6,941 nucleotides of DNA from positions 1 through 6,941 of the forward strand of contig DAOTZS010000196.1 of NCBI GenBank assembly GCA_034434335.1, given 5' to 3'. Origin of the DNA: DAOTZS01 sp034434335 (GTDB lineage: Bacteria; Chloroflexota; Anaerolineae; CG2-30-64-16). Positions 1-6,941 of this stretch are shown here, piece after piece (within the stretch, counting starts at the first letter, position 1; each line of letters begins with the position of its first letter). Under the pieces are notes generated by a model. That model did not search any database. It had not been told where the DNA came from and saw only the letters and a program-made list of their open reading frames with translations. Made by a program: the position numbers and the translations under genes.

Positions 1-1
1 T

Positions 2-1297
2 ACGCCGACCAAAACTCCACGGCCCACCCTGGAAGAGGCGTCACCTACACCGCAGCCGACCCCTATCTCTTCTATATCCCAGAACCCAAGCCCGCCGCCG
101 GCCACCCCTTCCATCCCTCAGCCGACCGCTACCCTCCAACCCACAGCCGGCCCAACAGCGACGCCGTTGCCTCCCAGTCCCACCGCGCGGCCAGCGGCGC
201 CAACCCCGGTGGTGGATGCTAACTCCCTGATGTCCTCCCCCGACTATGGCGTGCAAGCCTTCCTCTGGTGGCGGCCTGAGGTGGCCGATCGGGACCTGCA
301 GCTGATCAAGGATGGCGGGTTTAACTGGGTCAAACAGTGGTTCTCGTGGCAGGATATCGAGGGCAGCGGCAAAGGCCACTATGACTGGAGCGTTACGGAT
401 CGTATCGTGGACCAAGTGGAGCAGCACGGCCTGAAGCTGATCGTGCGTATCAGCCAGGACCCCGACCGGCCTTTCTGGGCTGGTAATCCGCCGGAAAATG
501 CCGGCCACTTTGCAGACTTCCTGGCAGCGGTGGCCAGTCGTTACCGGGGGCGGATTGAGGCTTACCAGATCTGGAATGAGCCGAACCTGGCGCGGGAGTG
601 GGGAGGCAAACGGCCCGATCCGGCCGGCTACGCCCGCATGCTCAAGATGGCGTATAGCGCGATCAAGGCCATTGACCCCAACGCCCTGGTCGTTACAGCC
701 GGCATGGCCCCTACCGGCACGGATAGCGAGATTGCCATGCCCGACATTAAGTTCTACGACCTGATGTATCAGGCCATGCGGGGAGACAGCACGGGCTATT
801 TCGACATGCTTGGGGTCCATGCGGCCGGCTATGCGGCTCCGCCCGAGCTGAGCCCTGATGAGGCAGCGGCTAAGAAAGTGCCCTACGGCGGGGAGCGGTT
901 CTTCGCCTTTCGCCATGTGGAAGATGTGCGGGCGGTCATGGAGCGGTATGGTGATCAGGGGAAGCGGGTTGTAGTGCTGGAGTTTGGCTGGACCACTGAC
1001 CCTGTGCATCCGGAATATGCCTGGCATGGCGCAGGTGCCGGCATTGATGAGGCCCTCAAGGGCAAATACATGGTCAGGGCCTATCAGTGGGCTGCGGAGC
1101 ATTGGCGGCCATGGATTGCCCTCATGAGCGCCATCTACATCCCCGATGTCAACTGGACCAAAGAGGACGAGCAGTATTGGTGGGCGATTATCGGGCCTGG
1201 CTACCCGGATCTCTACCTGCGCCCTGCGTATGTTGAGCTCTGCATCTATCTGAATGGGCTCAAGGGCCAGCGCTGCAAGTACGACCCAAATCCGTAG
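2..1297 (+). CDS. Secreted glycoside hydrolase, clan GH-A-like TIM barrel (5' end outside window)
   Basis: The frame is open from the first bases of the window, so the N-terminus, presumably with a signal peptide or membrane anchor, lies upstream; 431 residues are visible. Residues 1 to about 70 are a Pro/Thr/Ser-rich linker typical of exported multidomain enzymes. From about residue 82 the sequence looks like a (beta/alpha)8 hydrolase. The motif YQIWNEPN places the likely acid/base Glu at residue 193 (bases 578-580). VVVLEFGWT places the likely nucleophile Glu at residue 327 (bases 980-982). A GVHAAGY segment lies between them. The Asn-Glu-Pro motif and the two strand-end glutamates are the clan GH-A pattern (GH5, GH39 and similar), so a retaining glycosidase is likely; the substrate cannot be read from the sequence. 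The TTG at 167 is in frame but lies inside the linker and is not a convincing start. The only visible cysteines are C414 and C425. VKOR follows after 13 bp. Confidence 0.82.
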   Translation, partial: TPTKTPRPTLEEASPTPQPTPISSISQNPSPPPATPSIPQPTATLQPTAGPTATPLPPSPTARPAAPTPVVDANSLMSSPDYGVQAFLWWRPEVADRDLQLIKDGGFNWVKQWFSWQDIEGSGKGHYDWSVTDRIVDQVEQHGLKLIVRISQDPDRPFWAGNPPENAGHFADFLAAVASRYRGRIEAYQIWNEPNLAREWGGKRPDPAGYARMLKMAYSAIKAIDPNALVVTAGMAPTGTDSEIAMPDIKFYDLMYQAMRGDSTGYFDMLGVHAAGYAAPPELSPDEAAAKKVPYGGERFFAFRHVEDVRAVMERYGDQGKRVVVLEFGWTTDPVHPEYAWHGAGAGIDEALKGKYMVRAYQWAAEHWRPWIALMSAIYIPDVNWTKEDEQYWWAIIGPGYPDLYLRPAYVELCIYLNGLKGQRCKYDPNP

Positions 1298-1310
1298 GAC
1301 GGGGGCAGAG

Positions 1311-1952
1311 ATGGACTTGGGTTACGTGATTGCCTTTATTCTATCGTGGCTGCCTGCGGGGAGTGACCTGGCCTCTAGTACGGTATTGGACAGGGCCGCT
1401 TCTCGCTTCGCGGGGTTTGGGCTGGGCATGGCTGTGCTGGTGATCCTGATGGCAGCGTTGCTATATGCCCTGGCTGCAGCCGGGTTGGCCGCATCAGGGC
1501 GCAAGGTGCCGCGGGGGCCGGGCTGGGCTGGCAAGGCCATCCTGGTGGTAGCACTTATAGGGTTGGGTATCGCCCTTTACCTTACTTATGTGGAGACTCG
1601 CCAGGTGGCCGCCATCTGTGGCCCGGTAGGAGACTGTAACGCGGTGCAGTCAAGCCCCTATGCCCGCCTCTTTGGGGTGTTGCCTGTCGGGCTTTTGGGC
1701 GCTGTGGGCTATACGGCCATAGTGGCGGCCTGGGCCGTGGGGCGCTACAACCGGGGAACGCTGGCGATCTTCGCGCCCCTGGCAGTCTTTGCCATAGCGC
1801 TGTTCGGTGTTCTGTTCTCTGCCTATCTGACCTACCTGGAGCTCTTCATCATCCTGGCCATCTGCGCCTGGTGCCTGGGTTCGGCTGTGGTCATGGCCAT
1901 CCTGCTCACCCTCTCGGTGGCCCCTGTGCTCGAGGCTCTTAGCAACATGTAG
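1311..1952 (+). CDS. Vitamin K epoxide reductase (VKOR) family membrane oxidoreductase
   Basis: The protein has 213 residues and is highly hydrophobic. Bacterial VKORs reoxidise a DsbA-like thiol oxidase outside the cytoplasm and pass the electrons to quinone, doing the job of DsbB. All four family cysteines are visible. C103 and C109 form a CX5C pair in the loop GPVGDCNAVQSSPYA, with conserved serines 114 and 115. C185 and C188 form the CAWC active site at the start of the last helix. Predicted helices lie near 75-96, 122-143, 151-174 and 176-203 (the four-helix core), plus an extra N-terminal helix near 36-60. There is no C-terminal thioredoxin domain, so the partner oxidase must be encoded elsewhere. 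ATG 1311 was chosen because it lies 5 nt after a GGGGG stretch (1301-1305) and starts the hydrophobic protein. An in-frame ATG at 1254 would add 19 polar residues and overlap the hydrolase. Confidence 0.9.
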   Translation: MDLGYVIAFILSWLPAGSDLASSTVLDRAASRFAGFGLGMAVLVILMAALLYALAAAGLAASGRKVPRGPGWAGKAILVVALIGLGIALYLTYVETRQVAAICGPVGDCNAVQSSPYARLFGVLPVGLLGAVGYTAIVAAWAVGRYNRGTLAIFAPLAVFAIALFGVLFSAYLTYLELFIILAICAWCLGSAVVMAILLTLSVAPVLEALSNM

Positions 1953-2071
1953 TATCCCACATGGGGTGGGCTCGGCCGAAAGCCCGCACCTTGCCCCGCC
2001 GACGCGACCAGCCTCGTGGCCGGGCTTCTTGGGGTAGAACCTTACTGAATCACGGGCGACCCCGTGAGATA
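1953..2071. other. Non-coding spacer with small hairpins, left of element copy 1
   Basis: I see no gene here. Just after the VKOR stop, CCCAC (1956-1960) can pair with GTGGG (1966-1970). The alternative is GGT+GGGCT (1965-1972) pairing with AGCCC+ACC (1981-1990) across a 2-nt bulge. The two structures share bases and exclude each other. A clean 7-bp hairpin, TCACGGG-CGAC-CCCGTGA, lies at 2050-2067. None is followed by a T-run, so none is a clear intrinsic terminator. Confidence 0.4.
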
Positions 2072-2079
2072 CTGAGTCT
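2072..2079 (+). repeat. Left target-site duplication of element copy 1
   Basis: CTGAGTCT occurs here and again exactly at 2261-2268, immediately outside the two ends of the element. The preceding GATA is also found before the left duplication of copy 2, which may reflect target preference. Confidence 0.8.
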
Positions 2080-2260
2080 GCAATTATTCAAGCCGATTGA
2101 AATCGCCCATCCTGGCCACTTCGTGCCGGGTGGGGCGATCCGCCGGATCGCCCCACTACGCCGACACCCTTCATGTGTGTATCACCAGAGTGGTCGGCAA
2201 AGGCCGACCACTGGCCGCAGGCCCAAAAAGGGTGACTTCCAGTTACCACTGAATGGTTAC
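2080..2260 (+). mobile_element. MITE-like non-coding element, copy 1 (181 bp)
   Basis: This is a short non-coding element bounded by a perfect 8-bp direct repeat. Its ends are imperfect inverted repeats: GCAATTATTCAA at 2080-2091 and the complement of GTAACCATTCAG at 2249-2260 (8 of 12 matching; every difference is a transition). It carries three hairpins. Hairpin I (2130-2156) is a perfect 12-bp stem with a GCC loop. Hairpin II (2189-2212) is a perfect 10-bp stem with an AAAG loop. Hairpin III (2231-2247) is GGTGACT-TCC-AGTTACC with one G-T pair. Outside hairpin I it matches copy 2 (5622-5783) at roughly 85% by eye; hairpin I itself is different and 19 bp longer. No transposase is encoded, so any movement would have needed an enzyme in trans. 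The right end lies 35 bp before the ferritin start codon. Confidence 0.8.
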
Positions 2261-2271
2261 CTGAGTCTAAT
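2243..2271 (+). promoter_or_regulatory. Candidate sigma-70-type promoter for ferritin at the element's right junction
   Basis: TTACCA (2243-2248, 4 of 6 to the -35 consensus) and TCTAAT (2266-2271, 5 of 6 to the -10 consensus) are separated by exactly 17 nt. Transcription would begin near 2278, giving a leader of about 18 nt with the AGGAG ribosome site inside it. The -35 lies in the element, while the -10 is made from the target-site duplication plus flanking host bases. This rests on sequence alone. Confidence 0.4.
2261..2268 (+). repeat. Right target-site duplication of element copy 1
   Basis: CTGAGTCT is identical to 2072-2079 and directly follows the element's terminal GTTAC. Confidence 0.8.
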
Positions 2272-2280
2272 CCCATAACA

Positions 2281-2285
2281 AGGAG
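2281..2285 (+). promoter_or_regulatory. Ribosome binding site of ferritin
   Basis: AGGAG lies 10 nt before ATG 2296. It is the clearest Shine-Dalgarno sequence in the window and fixes the ferritin start. Confidence 0.75.
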
Positions 2286-2295
2286 ACAAGCTGCC

Positions 2296-2784
2296 ATGCT
2301 AAGCAAAACTATCCAAGACATCCTGAACGACCAGATCAAACACGAGTTATACTCAGCATATCTCTACCTTTCCATGTCGGCCTATTGCGAGGCCGCGAAC
2401 CTGCCAGGTTGCGCTCACTGGCTACGCGTCCAGGCCGGGGAAGAGCAAGGCCATGCCCTCAAAATCTTCGACCACATCATCGAGCGCGGAGGACAGGTAA
2501 CACTTCAGGCTATACCTCAGCCGCCGACCGAGTTCGCTTCAGCGCTGGATCTGTTCGAGCAGGTGCTCGAACACGAGAAGAAGGTGACCGGGCTTATCAA
2601 CCGCTGCTACGAGGCAGCCGTCAAAGAGAACGACTACCCGGCTCAGATCATGCTCCAGTGGTTTGTTGAGGAGCAGGTGGAGGAGGAGAAGAACGCCAGC
2701 GAGATAGTTGCCCGCCTGAAGATGGTAGGGGCGCAGGGAACAGCGTTATTCATGTTGGACCGGATGTTGGGGGAGCGGAAGTAA
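2296..2784 (+). CDS. ftnA: Non-heme bacterial ferritin (FtnA type)
   Basis: The protein has 162 residues, the usual length for a four-helix-bundle ferritin that assembles into a 24-subunit cytoplasmic iron-storage shell. It oxidises Fe2+ at a ferroxidase centre and stores it as ferric mineral. Every ligand known from E. coli FtnA is present at the same position: E17, E50, H53, E94 and Q127, plus the third-site acids E49, E126, E129 and E130, and the conserved Y24. There is no methionine that would suggest a bacterioferritin heme site. Three cysteines (C31, C39, C104) are present. The start is set by AGGAG at 2281-2285. The stop lies only 6 bp before the aconitase start, so the two are almost certainly cotranscribed and perhaps translationally coupled. 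A candidate promoter lies at 2243-2271. The family call is firm; the symbol follows E. coli usage. Confidence 0.95.
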   Translation: MLSKTIQDILNDQIKHELYSAYLYLSMSAYCEAANLPGCAHWLRVQAGEEQGHALKIFDHIIERGGQVTLQAIPQPPTEFASALDLFEQVLEHEKKVTGLINRCYEAAVKENDYPAQIMLQWFVEEQVEEEKNASEIVARLKMVGAQGTALFMLDRMLGERK

Positions 2785-2790
2785 GCCGGG

Positions 2791-5598
<2,808 letters not shown>

Positions 5599-5613
5599 TA
5601 CAGGTAGCTGATA

Positions 5614-5621
5614 CTATTCTC
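5614..5621 (+). repeat. Left target-site duplication of element copy 2
   Basis: CTATTCTC occurs here and again at 5784-5791, at the two ends of the element. It is preceded by GATA, as in copy 1, but the six bases after CT differ from those of copy 1. Confidence 0.8.
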
Positions 5622-5783
5622 GTGCCCATTCAGGCCGATTGAAATCGCCCATTCTGGGCACTTCGTGCAGGGTGTCGGCCTCCGCCGACACCCTTCATGT
5701 ATGCATCATGAGAAAGGTCGGCGAAGGCCGATCTCTGGCCGCAGGCCCAAAAGGGTGACTTCCAGTCACCGCTGAATAGTTAC
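5622..5783 (+). mobile_element. MITE-like non-coding element, copy 2 (162 bp)
   Basis: This is the second copy of the element found upstream of ferritin, in the same orientation, 16 bp after the aconitase stop plus the 8-bp duplication. Its ends are GTGCCCATTCAG (5622-5633) and the complement of GTAACTATTCAG (5772-5783), 9 of 12 matching. Hairpin I (5670-5693) is GGGTGTCGGC-CTCC-GCCGACACCC, a perfect 10-bp stem unrelated in most of its sequence to hairpin I of copy 1. Hairpin II (5715-5734) has 8 pairs, including one G-T, with a GAAG loop. Hairpin III (5754-5770) is a perfect GGTGACT-TCC-AGTCACC. No protein is encoded. Removing the element and one duplication leaves a 44-bp acnA-icd spacer. 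No convincing promoter or T-tract terminator is visible, so readthrough from acnA is plausible. Confidence 0.8.
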
Positions 5784-5791
5784 CTATTCTC
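5784..5791 (+). repeat. Right target-site duplication of element copy 2
   Basis: CTATTCTC is identical to 5614-5621 and directly follows the element's terminal GTTAC, 21 bp before the downstream start codon. Confidence 0.8.
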
Positions 5792-5812
5792 ATCCTTGAC
5801 TCAGAGGTTGCC

Positions 5813-6941
<1,129 letters not shown>

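Noticed and set aside
41..1102. Long minus-strand open frame opposite the hydrolase
   Set aside because: It is antisense to a clear enzyme with catalytic motifs. Its translation is Arg/Gly/His-rich with no recognisable domain, as expected for a shadow frame in G+C-rich DNA.
2091..2108. CRISPR-like GATTGAAAT motif in the element
   Set aside because: It occurs once per element copy, the copies are 3.5 kb apart, and there are no regularly spaced repeats or spacers.
2183..2215. Eukaryote-like iron-responsive element before ferritin
   Set aside because: The hairpin loop is AAAG rather than CAGUGN, and there is no bulged C at the required position. The same hairpin also precedes icd, as part of the mobile element.
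1961..2278. Plus-strand open frame across the VKOR-ferritin spacer
   Set aside because: It runs through the element, its hairpins and the duplication, and has no domain. It is an accident of the repeat.
2088..2339. Minus-strand peptide similar to one encoded opposite 5695-5940
   Set aside because: The two peptides share a stretch like VTGSHPF only because both cross copies of the same element. The frames extend differently into unrelated genes, so the similarity is at DNA level.
5670..5693. Intrinsic terminator after aconitase
   Set aside because: The stem is strong and G+C-rich, but CCCTTCATG follows instead of a T-run. It is also an internal part of the repeated element.

Overview
The window is about 60% G+C, with five genes all on the plus strand. 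A secreted, Pro/Thr-linker glycoside hydrolase, a stand-alone VKOR-type oxidoreductase and an AcnA-type aconitase together suggest a Chloroflexota-like environmental bacterium. That placement is an inference from gene content and style, because no marker gene is present.

Layout. (1) 2-1297: the 3' part of a secreted clan GH-A-like glycoside hydrolase. (2) 1311-1952: a five-helix vitamin K epoxide reductase (VKOR) homologue, 13 bp downstream. (3) 1953-2295: a 343-bp spacer holding a 181-bp hairpin-rich element. (4) 2296-2784: a ferritin with a complete ferroxidase centre. (5) 2791-5598: aconitase, only 6 bp after ferritin. (6) 5599-5812: a 214-bp spacer holding a second, 162-bp copy of the element. 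(7) 5813-6941: an NADP-type isocitrate dehydrogenase, cut by the window end.

How the genes fit together. Aconitase and isocitrate dehydrogenase catalyse consecutive TCA-cycle steps (citrate to isocitrate to 2-oxoglutarate). Ferritin stores iron and sits in the same transcription unit as the [4Fe-4S] enzyme aconitase. The hydrolase and VKOR form a separate envelope pair: VKOR drives disulfide formation outside the cytoplasm, and the visible hydrolase has exactly two cysteines, both near its C-terminus.

The most notable finding is the pair of spacer elements. They are diverged copies of one short non-coding sequence with terminal inverted repeats near GTAACYATTCAG. Each copy is flanked by its own perfect 8-bp direct repeat: CTGAGTCT around copy 1 and CTATTCTC around copy 2. 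That is the signature of transposition, so I read them as a miniature inverted-repeat transposable element (MITE) family. Both copies lie in the same orientation 20-30 bp upstream of a start codon, and copy 1 appears to complete a promoter for ferritin at its right junction. The aconitase gene also carries low-complexity in-frame segments, two of which look like insertions relative to ordinary AcnA.
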